Below, piece after piece: positions 1 through 9,441 of a stretch of 64,000 nt of DNA. The DNA lies in NCBI GenBank assembly GCA_005798825.1, contig SYIL01000004.1:62001-126000 (forward strand), written 5' to 3'. Position 1 is the first letter of the stretch. Every line of letters starts with the position of its first letter. Under the pieces are notes generated by a model. It was not told where the DNA came from and did not search any database. It saw only the letters and a program-made list of their open reading frames with translations. Origin of the DNA: Bacteroidota bacterium. GTDB lineage: Bacteria; Bacteroidota; Bacteroidia; NS11-12g; UBA955. A program made the position numbers and the translations under genes.

Positions 1-1139
1 GTAAAAGAATATTCACCAAATATTGCTGTTAATACAGTAGCTGCAGCACTTGAAACAGTGCTGTGACCGGACGGGAATTCTGGAAATGCAGGGGTTTGGA
101 TGGGTGGTGTCCAACTCGAATCTATAAGTTGCTGTATAGCCGAAATGGGCCGAACATATTCCTCTTTGTATTTCACATACCAACAAGTAATAAAGGCATC
201 AAAAATGGCAGAAGAAAGATGAAGCATTCCATCTGCTGACTGAATTAAAGAGTAATTTTTTTGTCTTGCGACGTTTGAAAACATTGATAACCAATGACCT
301 GCAGGAGAAATTTTGAGTATGTTGATGGTAGCATGTCCATAATGAACAGAGGCATTTGGATTGTCATCCCAATACAGGGCTGTTGCAAGGTTTGATTTGT
401 TATTTAGATTAACAGTTGTGTATACATCGTTGGCAATTTGAAAAAAACGTGATTTTTTGCCGGAATCAAATTTCGCAGGCGCAGAATACGAAAAATAGCG
501 GGGTGATTTCAATAAAACAGGTCTAATTTTACCCCAATTTGGCTCAATTGCATCCATAAAATCTGGAGCAGTGGGTTCCCATTTCCCGGGACTATTTTTG
601 GCAAGGTAAAATTCGCGACCCCTGTAATAATTAAAAGAATCAAATGTTGACCATTCAACAATGTGCTTGCCAATTAAATCACCATAGGCAACAGATGCTT
701 CGAACATTGACAATGACATTTTAGGCTTATACAATGCAAATTGCCGTTTTCTAAAAAAGATAATAGAATCTTCTTTATACACGAGTTTTTGACTAACATA
801 AGTGTGTGCAGATAGAGCAACAAGGTCTAAACAGTATCTTAGGGAGGTGTCTGGTTTAGGCAAAGCACTTAGGCCGTTTAATGCAGGTGCTACACTTTGG
901 TAATCGGGGTAGAATGGTACCAAAGATTCATAGGCAGCGATCGAGGCGTACACATACCTTCGTGAGCCTACAGGGGCAGCAACTCGATCAACAACAATTG
1001 CATTTTGGATGGATATATTACACAAAGACAAAATATCATTTTGGATAATGCGATTTTGGGTTTCTGAGGGTTGTCCGCAGTGAACCAAAAATTGCGATAA
1101 AAACAGAGTGTATAATAAGGGTGTTCGTGTAAATTTCAT
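1..1139 (-). CDS. Vanadium-dependent haloperoxidase-like (PAP2 superfamily) lipoprotein, partial
   Basis: The gene is truncated at the window edge, so only about 379 N-terminal residues are seen. It starts at the ATG at 1137-1139. The N-terminus is a hydrophobic signal ending in a lipobox-like LVHC, which suggests an exported lipoprotein. The window-edge end contains EYVRPISAIQ and then FPEFPSGHSTVSSAA, the conserved RP and SGH elements of the vanadate/phosphate site in vanadium haloperoxidases and PAP2 phosphatases. The second catalytic His and Arg lie outside the window. It is downstream of the FG-GAP gene and the 51-residue gene on the same strand. Whether it halogenates or is a phosphatase cannot be told from this part. 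Confidence 0.85.
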   Translation of the reverse strand, partial: MKFTRTPLLYTLFLSQFLVHCGQPSETQNRIIQNDILSLCNISIQNAIVVDRVAAPVGSRRYVYASIAAYESLVPFYPDYQSVAPALNGLSALPKPDTSLRYCLDLVALSAHTYVSQKLVYKEDSIIFFRKRQFALYKPKMSLSMFEASVAYGDLIGKHIVEWSTFDSFNYYRGREFYLAKNSPGKWEPTAPDFMDAIEPNWGKIRPVLLKSPRYFSYSAPAKFDSGKKSRFFQIANDVYTTVNLNNKSNLATALYWDDNPNASVHYGHATINILKISPAGHWLSMFSNVARQKNYSLIQSADGMLHLSSAIFDAFITCWYVKYKEEYVRPISAIQQLIDSSWTPPIQTPAFPEFPSGHSTVSSAAATVLTAIFGEYSF

Positions 1140-1141
1140 AT

Positions 1142-1184
1142 TGGTAGCGTAAAATCTACAAATACCAAAAAATGGTAGCGTAAA
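1142..1184 (-). repeat. 12-bp direct repeat upstream of the haloperoxidase-like gene
   Basis: TTTACGCTACCA (minus strand) occurs twice, at 1173-1184 and 1142-1153. The copies are 31 bp apart, about three helical turns, and the second ends 2 nt before the start codon at 1139. The arrangement is operator-like, but no factor is known. Confidence 0.55.
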
Positions 1185-1188
1185 TATA

Positions 1189-1344
1189 TTAGTTGCTTTC
1201 TTGGTCCTCCAAAACAATTCCGGAAGTTCCTTTGAAAGGAGAAGCAATGTTTATAACCATTTTCAAGCGCTTAATATCTTGAACGCGTTTTGTGGTTCTG
1301 CTTCGATTTTTAGCTTCTTTTCGTTTGAGTCTTGTAACAGCCAT
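1189..1344 (-). CDS. Small basic hypothetical protein (51 aa)
   Basis: The 51-codon frame begins MAVTRLKRKEAKNRSRTTKR and ends in an acidic tail (LEDQESN). The N-terminal two thirds is very rich in Lys and Arg. Short proteins with this MAVTRLKRK-type start seem familiar to me as conserved small hypotheticals in Bacteroidota, but I know of no assigned function; nucleic-acid or ribosome binding would fit the charge. A TAGTTTTG promoter element at 1363-1370 lies 18 nt upstream, so the gene probably has its own transcript, and the haloperoxidase-like gene follows 49 nt later. Confidence 0.7.
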   Translation of the reverse strand: MAVTRLKRKEAKNRSRTTKRVQDIKRLKMVINIASPFKGTSGIVLEDQESN

Positions 1345-1362
1345 GGTATAAAATTTAGTGTG

Positions 1363-1370
1363 CAAAACTA
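1363..1370 (-). promoter_or_regulatory. TAnnTTTG -7 element (TAGTTTTG) of the 51-aa gene
   Basis: This is a perfect match to the Bacteroidota -7 consensus, with 18 nt between it and the ATG at 1344. Confidence 0.5.
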
Positions 1371-1415
1371 ATCAATTATCTTGATTTCTACAATTAAAAA
1401 CATAAATACATTCAA

Positions 1416-4400
1416 TTATAGGCGTCTTCCATTTACAGCATAAAATTCGATATTGCCAACACCTTGTGTTTTCCAAATTCCTGGACAAGGAGCACTAAGG
1501 TATCCATTACCCGAAGCTAGACTCACATATTTAATATTGCCATTTACAATTACATGAGCATAGAGGGCATTTTTTGGAGCCTTAACAAATAATACATTGA
1601 GTGGTTTATTGCCTTTTTGGGTAATTTCAAATCCTTTAGCTTGTGAATTATTGTTGGCGATAATGAGTTTAACACCATTCGATTTCGTGGGTAATAGTGT
1701 CATGCTCTTTCCATCTTCTTGATTGTATATACCCAATTGAGAACCTGGTCGATAAGAAAATTCTCCATTATTGTTAAACAAAACAAAACTTGGCATGGCA
1801 TCATCACGACCGTGCGGAACACGGGTATTATAATTATTGCCTGTGCAAATAATATCATCAAATCCGTTGCCGTCCACATCGAATGCTTGCATTCCAAATA
1901 GGGGGGAAGATTGTGCGATGAAAGGCAATGGTTTAAATTCAAATTTCCCCCCATTATTGAGAACCAGGAAACTCGAAAAATTGCTTGCGGTAAGGCTGTT
2001 TTGATTTAAAGATTCTGTACCAAAAACATCAACCATTGTTTTTCCAGCAAATTCGGTATACGTGGTGAATTTTTTATTGATAAATCCGGGATAGGCTTTA
2101 CCCATTTCATCCATGGTAAAAAGCGGGTATTCAGCACCATTGTACCTGTAGCTCATGGCTATATCCTGACGGCCATTTTTATCAAAGTCAGCCCAATAAA
2201 CCTTGCATGGACTTGAAGCATTGGCTTGAATAAAACTATTATTGCCTTTGTTACCAAGCACAAAATCTAAGTCTCCATCATTGTCGATATCAATCGGCAA
2301 TACGCTATTCATCCAACCCGAAATTGTCGGATCGCCAACTTCAGATGTTTTATTTACAAATTTTCCGTTGACATTTTCCATAAAAATCAGCGGCATCCAT
2401 TCTCCCGCCAAAACCAAATCGGGCTTTCCGTCACCACTGTAATCTGCAAAAACTGCAGCACAAATCATTCCGGCGAATTCTAAATCCGGAGCAATCGCAC
2501 GTGTGACATCTTTGAATTTGCCATTGTTATTTTGCAAGATATAGCTGCGAACTTCCAATGTTGGGTAATTTCCTGGCATGGTTCTTCCAGCTACAAATAA
2601 GTCTAAGTCGCCATCGGCATCAAAATCAGCAGCGCTAACAGCGCTTCCGCTCGTTACGACATTGGGTAACAGGCCCCTACTTTCAGTGTAATTTCCCTTC
2701 CCATCATTCAAATACAATTTGTGTTCGTATTTAACAGAGGGCCATTCAAATTCAGAACCACCAACTGAAACATATAAATCCTGATCCCCGTCGTTGTCCG
2801 AATCAAAAAATAATGAACCCATTACATCTGTATCTAAATTGCGCCAAGGTTGACTTGTGGACAGTTTCAAAGTTCCCAATGCATCATTTGATTGTAAATA
2901 CAAACAAGAGCCCTTACTTTCTCTTGCATTGCCTATAAAAACATCTATTAATCCATCACCATTCACATCAGCGGAAGACACGCCTGGACCAAGCATGGTG
3001 TACCTGTGAGGCAGCAGTGACTCACGCTTAAAATCAGGATTTTCTTGCTCCAAATGAATAAAATTCATGCCCCAAAGCAGGCCATTTTCCGTAAAATAAT
3101 TTCCTTGATTGCTGGAATGGATTCTGGCCTCACTCAGCAGTGCATCGTTGCTATTGAGCGTCAAGGTTTGATCGGTACTAATATTCTGTATGATTTGTGT
3201 TTTTCCGTTTGGCCAAACAATCGTCAACTTGACAAGTTTGTCTTTTGTCCCCATACCAATATGTATCATTGGCTCAGAAGAACTTTGATACCCCTTGGAC
3301 ATTTGCATTTCAAATTTTCGGACAGCACCAGATTCGTCTTCTACATAAATCTGACAACCCACACCAAACTTGTTTTGTCCAGATTCGCCTTTGCAAATTA
3401 TATTTAGATAATGATTGGTTTGATTGACATTCTTATAAACCATGGGCGATTCATTTTGGTTGCATACAACCAAGTCCAAACGGCCATCTCCGTCAAGGTC
3501 ACCCGTAGCTGAACCCGTGCTGTGTGTAATATCATCAAGACCTAATTCTGCTGCATAATTCAAAAATCCATTTCCATTTTGATTCATAAACAAAAAATTT
3601 TGAATTTTTTCGTATGGCAGTTTTTGCAATAATTCTTCATGGGTAAGGGCGCGCTTTTTTTGTTGTTCAATTCTACTTTGAAACAATACAAAGTCTAAGT
3701 TCGTTACATCTCTATAATAGCCATTCGAAATAAACAAGTCGGTAAATCCATCATCGTTAAAGTCGGATAGTATAGGACTCCAACTCCAGTCCGATTTGGC
3801 TATGCCGTATAAATATGACAAATCTGAAAAGTGGCCATTGCCAAGATTCATTTGCAGGGTGTTTTTTAAATATTGATGTTCATAGCCGTTTTTTATGCCC
3901 ACCATCGTATAATCATAATCTTTGGGACCCATCAGCGACATAAATCTCTTGGGATTCTCAGAAAGCATATCAACGGTTACCAAATCACTCCATCCATCAT
4001 TGTTTATATCCGCGACATCGCTTCCCATACTATTTGTACTGCTGTGTTTAAACTGGGTATTGAACTTATTTGAGAAAGTGCCATCGCCATTGTTTATATA
4101 ATAGAAATCTGGCACATGGTAATCATTGCATATGTAAAGGTCAACAAAACCGTCATTATTATAATCAGCCGCAGCAGCACTTAAACAATATCCCATCGCC
4201 AAAATACCCGCTTTATCAGAAATATCGACAAATTTTGTTCCGTCATTTCTAAAAAAATACTGTTGGTTGTGTTTGTCTAGGTTTAGCGAACGGGAATAGG
4301 GAGTATTTATATTGGAAAAGAACTGATCCGCGTGGTTTCCAAGATAAAAATCCAAATCCCCATCATTGTCGAAATCAAAAAAGCTTGCACAAGTTGCATT

Positions 4401-4919
4401 TCCATCGTTATCAACGCCCCATGCCGCAGATTCCTCTCTAAAGGTTTCGTTTTTTTGATTAATAAATAGCTTATTTCGTTTGGAACTGTTCTTCTTTATT
4501 GGGCCAGATGAGCATACGTATATATCGAGCCATCCGTCATTGTTTACATCAACCATCGTCACGCCTGTCATCCACTGGTTTGTTTCGGTACCACTGGTTT
4601 TTGTGATGTCTTTAAATGAGAATTCTCCTTGGTTGAGATAGAGTTTAGAAGATGTCTCGTTGCCACTGAAATATAAATCGGGTTTGCCATCGTTGTTGAT
4701 ATCCCCAATGGCCACTCCATTGCCGTTGTATAAATAGTGATAGATAAACTGATTTAAAGAATCATTCTCCGGGATTGTATTAATGAAATCAATGCCTGTT
4801 TGAGAGGCTTCTATTTTTTGAAATAATTTATTGCTTGTTTCTCCATCAGATTGTTTGCATGAATAGGACAGAAGAACCATTAAAATGATTGAAACGATAA
4901 CAGGACAATTAGATTTCAT
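1416..4919 (-). CDS. FG-GAP/VCBS-repeat, ASPIC/UnbV (CRTAC1-like) lipoprotein
   Basis: This is an 1167-residue exported lipoprotein with lipobox LSYSC at residues 17-21. Residues 55-500 carry many FG-GAP/VCBS motifs of the type DINNDGxxDLY (for example DVNNDGWLDIY, DFDNDGDLDFY), which form calcium-binding beta-propeller blades. Residues about 517-590 form an ASPIC/UnbV domain ending in VWPNGKTQIIQNI, and a second set of FG-GAP blades follows from about 640. Such proteins are displayed on the cell surface and are thought to mediate binding. A haloperoxidase-like gene lies downstream on the same strand, separated by the small gene. TAATTTTG at 4942-4949 is a likely promoter. The ligand is unknown. 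Confidence 0.88.
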   Translation of the reverse strand: MKSNCPVIVSIILMVLLSYSCKQSDGETSNKLFQKIEASQTGIDFINTIPENDSLNQFIYHYLYNGNGVAIGDINNDGKPDLYFSGNETSSKLYLNQGEFSFKDITKTSGTETNQWMTGVTMVDVNNDGWLDIYVCSSGPIKKNSSKRNKLFINQKNETFREESAAWGVDNDGNATCASFFDFDNDGDLDFYLGNHADQFFSNINTPYSRSLNLDKHNQQYFFRNDGTKFVDISDKAGILAMGYCLSAAAADYNNDGFVDLYICNDYHVPDFYYINNGDGTFSNKFNTQFKHSSTNSMGSDVADINNDGWSDLVTVDMLSENPKRFMSLMGPKDYDYTMVGIKNGYEHQYLKNTLQMNLGNGHFSDLSYLYGIAKSDWSWSPILSDFNDDGFTDLFISNGYYRDVTNLDFVLFQSRIEQQKKRALTHEELLQKLPYEKIQNFLFMNQNGNGFLNYAAELGLDDITHSTGSATGDLDGDGRLDLVVCNQNESPMVYKNVNQTNHYLNIICKGESGQNKFGVGCQIYVEDESGAVRKFEMQMSKGYQSSSEPMIHIGMGTKDKLVKLTIVWPNGKTQIIQNISTDQTLTLNSNDALLSEARIHSSNQGNYFTENGLLWGMNFIHLEQENPDFKRESLLPHRYTMLGPGVSSADVNGDGLIDVFIGNARESKGSCLYLQSNDALGTLKLSTSQPWRNLDTDVMGSLFFDSDNDGDQDLYVSVGGSEFEWPSVKYEHKLYLNDGKGNYTESRGLLPNVVTSGSAVSAADFDADGDLDLFVAGRTMPGNYPTLEVRSYILQNNNGKFKDVTRAIAPDLEFAGMICAAVFADYSGDGKPDLVLAGEWMPLIFMENVNGKFVNKTSEVGDPTISGWMNSVLPIDIDNDGDLDFVLGNKGNNSFIQANASSPCKVYWADFDKNGRQDIAMSYRYNGAEYPLFTMDEMGKAYPGFINKKFTTYTEFAGKTMVDVFGTESLNQNSLTASNFSSFLVLNNGGKFEFKPLPFIAQSSPLFGMQAFDVDGNGFDDIICTGNNYNTRVPHGRDDAMPSFVLFNNNGEFSYRPGSQLGIYNQEDGKSMTLLPTKSNGVKLIIANNNSQAKGFEITQKGNKPLNVLFVKAPKNALYAHVIVNGNIKYVSLASGNGYLSAPCPGIWKTQGVGNIEFYAVNGRRL

Positions 4920-4941
4920 AGTTACAATATATTATAATGTA

Positions 4942-4949
4942 CAAAATTA
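4942..4949 (-). promoter_or_regulatory. TAnnTTTG -7 element (TAATTTTG) of the FG-GAP gene
   Basis: The consensus match lies 22 nt upstream of the ATG at 4919, in the short gap after rodA. The FG-GAP gene can therefore be transcribed independently of the mre operon. Confidence 0.5.
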
Positions 4950-4962
4950 CGAAAAACTGAAG

Positions 4963-6231
4963 TTATTTACGAACCTGGTCTACACGTAAAAATATGAATA
5001 AAAATAGGGTGAATGCCCATAAACTACTGCCACCATAGGATACAAAAGGCAAGGGAATACCAATCACAGGTGTCAATCCTATTGTCATCCCAATATTGAT
5101 TAATAGGTGAATAAACAGAACGCATGATAAAGAATAGCCAAATACTCTTCCAAAAACTGTTGATTGTCGTTCGGCAAGTATGACAATGCGTAAAATCATT
5201 CCAAAAAAAATCAATAAAAAAATCAGGGTCCCCACAAATCCCCATTCTTCGCCGATAGTATCAAAAATAAAATCGGTATGTTGTGCGGGTACAAATCCCA
5301 TTTTTGTTTGGGATCCTTGCATATAGCCACGACCCCAAAATTCACCCGCTCCGATGGCAATTTTTGATTGTTGAAGGTTGAATCCTACGCCTTTATTGTC
5401 TTCCTTTAAACCCAATATTAATTCTATTCTATCGCGTTGATAGGGCTGCAAGACTTGTTGGTAAGTTGTTCCAACAACTGTATAAAAAAGTGAAGACAAA
5501 ACCGCAACCAGGATGGTTATTTTAACAATTCCCTTGTCTTTGCGAAAAAACAATACAATCATAGAAGCCAATCCCAAAAGAATACCATAGCCATAAAAAC
5601 TTGATATCCCACTGGCTTCACTCATAATCCTTAGAATTGAAAGAATCAAAAACCATGCGGCTGAAAGCAGAATAAAACCCGGCAAACCCTCTCGGTAAAG
5701 AACCAAAAAGAAAGCCAAAAAAACCAGTGCGCTTCCCGTGTCATTTTGAATAAGTATAATCGCAAACGGCACCAAAAAAATTACAAAACAGATGAATATG
5801 TTTTTGAATCCCTGAAAACGAATTCCATATGTACCCAAAAATTTTGCCAAAGCAAGGGCAGTGGCAATTTTGGCGAATTCACTTGGTTGAATCCCAATTC
5901 CACCATATCCAAACCAAGATTTGGCGCCAGATATTTCTTTGCCCAAAAACAATACAGCAATATTCAACGCGATGGCAATGGCGTAAAATCCATAGGCGAA
6001 ATAATCGATCACTACGATATTTGAGAAAATAATACTCAATACAATAATGAATGCTCCTGCGATCCAGATTAATTGTTTAACTGCAATTGGGCTCAAATTA
6101 TACAACTTTTGGTTGACAACAGAGGTTGCTGAACTTATGCTAATAAATCCAATAAAAATCAAACAGACATAAAAAAAAACGACAATGGAATCAATTTTAT
6201 TGTTGGTTTTATCGAATGTTCCAATGTCCAT
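4963..6231 (-). CDS. rodA: RodA, peptidoglycan glycosyltransferase of the elongasome
   Basis: This 422-residue polytopic membrane protein belongs to the SEDS (RodA/FtsW/SpoVE) family. It polymerises lipid II into glycan strands during side-wall growth together with PBP2. Family signatures seen are ALALAKFLGTYG, the NDTGSALVF segment, HTDFIFDTIGEEWG and, near the end, GIPLPFVSYGGSS. About ten hydrophobic segments are visible. It starts 1 nt after the stop of mrdA and is the last gene of the mreBCD-mrdA-rodA operon. The operon context identifies it as RodA rather than FtsW. Confidence 0.96.
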   Translation of the reverse strand: MDIGTFDKTNNKIDSIVVFFYVCLIFIGFISISSATSVVNQKLYNLSPIAVKQLIWIAGAFIIVLSIIFSNIVVIDYFAYGFYAIAIALNIAVLFLGKEISGAKSWFGYGGIGIQPSEFAKIATALALAKFLGTYGIRFQGFKNIFICFVIFLVPFAIILIQNDTGSALVFLAFFLVLYREGLPGFILLSAAWFLILSILRIMSEASGISSFYGYGILLGLASMIVLFFRKDKGIVKITILVAVLSSLFYTVVGTTYQQVLQPYQRDRIELILGLKEDNKGVGFNLQQSKIAIGAGEFWGRGYMQGSQTKMGFVPAQHTDFIFDTIGEEWGFVGTLIFLLIFFGMILRIVILAERQSTVFGRVFGYSLSCVLFIHLLINIGMTIGLTPVIGIPLPFVSYGGSSLWAFTLFLFIFLRVDQVRK

Positions 6232-6232
6232 A

Positions 6233-8074
6233 CTACTTGATTACGCTGGTTTTAATCCGTTCTTCCATTTCTGGCTTGGAGGTAGTTAGTTCAGGGTGAA
6301 TGTATTTTTCTATCATGAGATTTGCTATAGGAGCTGCCCATGTTGCCCCAAATCCTCCGTTTTCAACAATTACAGCAATGGCAATTTTTGGATTGTCTTT
6401 TGGTGCGAATGCCATAAAGATAGAGTGATCTTTACCATGTGGATTTTGGGCAGTCCCTGTTTTAGCGCATATTTCTATGTCTGCAATGCCCGTTCCATTT
6501 GCGGTTCCACCGGGTTTGGTTACATCAGACATTCCGTCAATTATCGTAGCAAAATGCAAGGGATGAATGGTTGTGAATTGTCTTATTTTGTATTTTCTGT
6601 CCCAACCTGTATCAGCGTAACCCTCAATTTTTTTTACCAAATGTGGTGCGTAATACCAACCCCTGTTTGCTAAAATAGCGGCCACATTACAAATCTGAAG
6701 GGGTGTAAGCAAAATTTCTCCCTGGCCAATGCTCAAGGAAATAATGGTGCTACTTTTCCACCTTTCTCCGTGACGCCTGTTGAGTTGCCCTACGCTTGGA
6801 ATATTGCCTTTAGACTCGCCCAAAAGGTCTATTCCCAGTTGTTTGCCTAGCCCAAATGAACGGAGGTGCTTTTCCAAGGCAGCATAACCGAGTTTTATAT
6901 CTCCATATTTGGGATTGTCTATTATGTCTCGAAAAACTTGGCAATAATAACTATTACAGGAAATACGAATAGACCCACGCAAATCTAAAGGACCACCATG
7001 AGCATGGCAACCAACAGTAATGCTGCCCAATCGATAACCACCGCCACAACCATGAGTAGTGGTTGCGTTCAAGACACCTTCTTGCATACCAATCAATGCC
7101 ATTACTGTCTTAAATGTAGATCCGGGAGGGTAGGTTCCTTTAACTGCTCTATTGTAAAGTGGCTTTTGGGGATCCAACAACAAAGCTCTGAATGTAGTGG
7201 AACGTTCTTTGCCTATCATGGTATTTTGGTCATAATCGGGATTGTTAATAAAGGCCAATATTTCTCCTGTTTTTGGCTCAATGGCTACGACACTTCCTCT
7301 TTTTCCATTTAACAGCAGTCTTCCATATTCTTGTAGATCGATATCAAGGCTACTGGTTACATCTGGACCAGCCACTGAAGGGTAGTTAAATTGGGTGTCT
7401 TTTACGACACCTCGTTCTGCATAGGTTCTATCTTGCCACACGGTTTTTACCCCTTTTATACCCCGTATTTGTTTTTCGTAATAGCGCTCAATTCCTGTAA
7501 TGCCCAGCAAATCTCCAGCTTGATAATAATCATCAATTTCAGCATTGGGTTCTTTTGTTTCACCCAAATAACCCAATGCATGGGAGGCAGAAATTGTAGA
7601 AAATTGTCTGTCTGTTCTAGACTCAATAAAAAATCCTTTTAACCGGTATATATTTTCACGAAGCAGAGCGAATTGACCATTGGTGAGGTTTGAATAAAAA
7701 GTAGCCGACTTATTAAAAGAATTGTTTTTTTGTCTTTTATTAGACCGTATCGTCGCATCATGCAATAAAAAACGAACCCGTGGAAAATCAATTTCTAAGA
7801 TTGAACACAACAATCCGGTATCCAGGGTGGTTATTTGATGAGGGAATATCGACAAATCATACATCTGCGTACTATACACCATCAATTTCCCTTTTCGATC
7901 GAAAATATTGCTTCGAGAAGGGTAGAGCGTTATTTTGTTCAGCGCATTATTAATGGCCATTTTTTTGTATGGAACAGGACCCAGTTGAATGCGCGCTATA
8001 CGAAATGTGTAGACAAGGAATATCAATAAAAACAATGCAATGTATACGTACTGCCTATTTTTTCTTGTTTCCAT
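6233..8074 (-). CDS. mrdA: Penicillin-binding protein 2 (transpeptidase of the elongasome)
   Basis: This 613-residue class B PBP cross-links peptidoglycan with RodA. It has an N-terminal transmembrane anchor (residues about 9-27), a PBP dimerisation domain, and a transpeptidase domain with the active-site motifs S319-T-F-K322 (in PPGSTFK), S372-C-N and K538-T-G. It lies 3 nt downstream of mreD and 1 nt upstream of rodA, the usual order for this operon. Its length is normal for the family and nothing is missing. Confidence 0.96.
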   Translation of the reverse strand: METRKNRQYVYIALFLLIFLVYTFRIARIQLGPVPYKKMAINNALNKITLYPSRSNIFDRKGKLMVYSTQMYDLSIFPHQITTLDTGLLCSILEIDFPRVRFLLHDATIRSNKRQKNNSFNKSATFYSNLTNGQFALLRENIYRLKGFFIESRTDRQFSTISASHALGYLGETKEPNAEIDDYYQAGDLLGITGIERYYEKQIRGIKGVKTVWQDRTYAERGVVKDTQFNYPSVAGPDVTSSLDIDLQEYGRLLLNGKRGSVVAIEPKTGEILAFINNPDYDQNTMIGKERSTTFRALLLDPQKPLYNRAVKGTYPPGSTFKTVMALIGMQEGVLNATTTHGCGGGYRLGSITVGCHAHGGPLDLRGSIRISCNSYYCQVFRDIIDNPKYGDIKLGYAALEKHLRSFGLGKQLGIDLLGESKGNIPSVGQLNRRHGERWKSSTIISLSIGQGEILLTPLQICNVAAILANRGWYYAPHLVKKIEGYADTGWDRKYKIRQFTTIHPLHFATIIDGMSDVTKPGGTANGTGIADIEICAKTGTAQNPHGKDHSIFMAFAPKDNPKIAIAVIVENGGFGATWAAPIANLMIEKYIHPELTTSKPEMEERIKTSVIK

Positions 8075-8077
8075 AAC

Positions 8078-8587
8078 CTATTTTTTGCCAACCAAATATC
8101 TAAATATTTGCATAAAAAAAATCGTTGCAATGGCACTGATAATGGATATTGAAATTACGGTAAAAATTGCCGACCAACGGAAGTAATCCAAAGAAAAGAA
8201 AATGATGTGGTGGGCAAGAATGATGGATAAGCAATACAGGTAATACCATTTCCAACCTTTGTATTGTTCATTTACACATTGAAAACCCTGTAGTTGAAGC
8301 GAATTTTCATTTACAAAATAGCGGTCTATTATATTTTTTATAAATGCAATAGAAACACATGCAGCAGAATGCATACCCATGCTGCCTCCCAAAAAATCAA
8401 GTGTAAGTCCAAAGAAGAAAGAGCCGACCAAAACCCCAAAACGATTGGCAGAAATGGGTATAAGAAAAAAGAAATATACATAAGGCATGGGTTTTATCCA
8501 CCAGGCCAAATTAACTTCTTTGATAACCATTGTTTGAATGATCGCCAAAACCAAGCCACTCAGTATAAACCTAATTGTTTCTATCAT
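8078..8587 (-). CDS. mreD: Rod shape-determining protein MreD
   Basis: This 169-residue inner-membrane protein has about five hydrophobic segments and the typical small-residue stretch GSFFFGLTLDFLGGSMGMHS. MreD links MreC to the rest of the elongasome. Sequence conservation in this family is low, so the call rests on size, membrane pattern and position. Its start overlaps the end of mreC by 17 bp, which suggests translational coupling. Confidence 0.9.
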   Translation of the reverse strand: MIETIRFILSGLVLAIIQTMVIKEVNLAWWIKPMPYVYFFFLIPISANRFGVLVGSFFFGLTLDFLGGSMGMHSAACVSIAFIKNIIDRYFVNENSLQLQGFQCVNEQYKGWKWYYLYCLSIILAHHIIFFSLDYFRWSAIFTVISISIISAIATIFFMQIFRYLVGKK

Positions 8588-9428
8588 CCTTTATGGGTAT
8601 GGCATTGTCTAATTTATCTATCTCTTCTTGTTGATTGTTTTTTACAACCGAAACCCAATCAATTTTTGAAAAATCTGTTGCCAATTTAACTTTTATGGTA
8701 AAAAAATTGGCTTTGAGGTTTGAACTGCTTTTGACAATGGTACCGATGGGTATCCCTGCAGGAAAAATCAATGAATAGTTGCTCGTAAACAACTGCATTC
8801 CGTTTTTTACTTTCACAAATCGATTCACCTCTTCAAGTTCTACATATCTTGAATCTTCGCCATTCCAATTAATTACGCCATGGCTTGATTGTAATTCTTT
8901 GAAATAAGGGGTGATTTCAAATTTTGAATTTAAAACCGACATTACAAGTGAATAATGTGCCGTTGATTCTAAAACGATTCCAACAATTCCCATAGGTGAT
9001 ACAACCGACATGTGTTGTTTAACACCATTTTCATACCCCTGGTCTAATATAATAAAGTTATTTTGTTCATTTACAGAACTTCGAATTACACGCGCTTTGA
9101 TATAGTGGTATTTAACAATGCTATTGGTAATGGAATCTAGATAGCTGATATCGCGTTTAGGGGAGTAATCGGTAAGGTTCCAGTTTAACTGATCTTTGAG
9201 CAATTGGTTTTCGTTGATCAATTTCTGGTTTTTTTCTTCAAGGTCGAAATATTGGGTAATATCAGATTTCCATGAATCAATTTGGCGATAGAATCCCAAA
9301 TACTGGTTGAAGTAAATACTTTGTTGATAGAGGTGAAACCGGAGAATTTGAGACCATGCACTTAAAAATAGCAATGCAAACAGGAGGGGGTAGGCTTGAT
9401 TCCGAATCCAACGGAATATGACTAACAT
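8571..9428 (-). CDS. mreC: Rod shape-determining protein MreC
   Basis: This 285-residue protein has an N-terminal membrane anchor (residues about 12-30), then a coiled-coil segment (residues about 55-85) and the periplasmic beta domain. Conserved MreC features include YIKARVIRSS, the ILDQGYENGVKQHMSVVSPMG region (family consensus NKGxxxGVxxGMxVxxxxG) and a later GIPIGTIVK. It bridges MreB to PBP2. The gene lies 13 nt after mreB and overlaps mreD. Confidence 0.95.
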   Translation of the reverse strand: MLVIFRWIRNQAYPLLFALLFLSAWSQILRFHLYQQSIYFNQYLGFYRQIDSWKSDITQYFDLEEKNQKLINENQLLKDQLNWNLTDYSPKRDISYLDSITNSIVKYHYIKARVIRSSVNEQNNFIILDQGYENGVKQHMSVVSPMGIVGIVLESTAHYSLVMSVLNSKFEITPYFKELQSSHGVINWNGEDSRYVELEEVNRFVKVKNGMQLFTSNYSLIFPAGIPIGTIVKSSSNLKANFFTIKVKLATDFSKIDWVSVVKNNQQEEIDKLDNAIPIKDDRNN

Positions 9429-9441
9429 TGATTACATTTAT

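Noticed and set aside
3045-3407. Plus-strand open frame of 120 codons
   Set aside because: It is antisense to the FG-GAP gene, whose frame has strong repeated motifs; the antisense product has no features.
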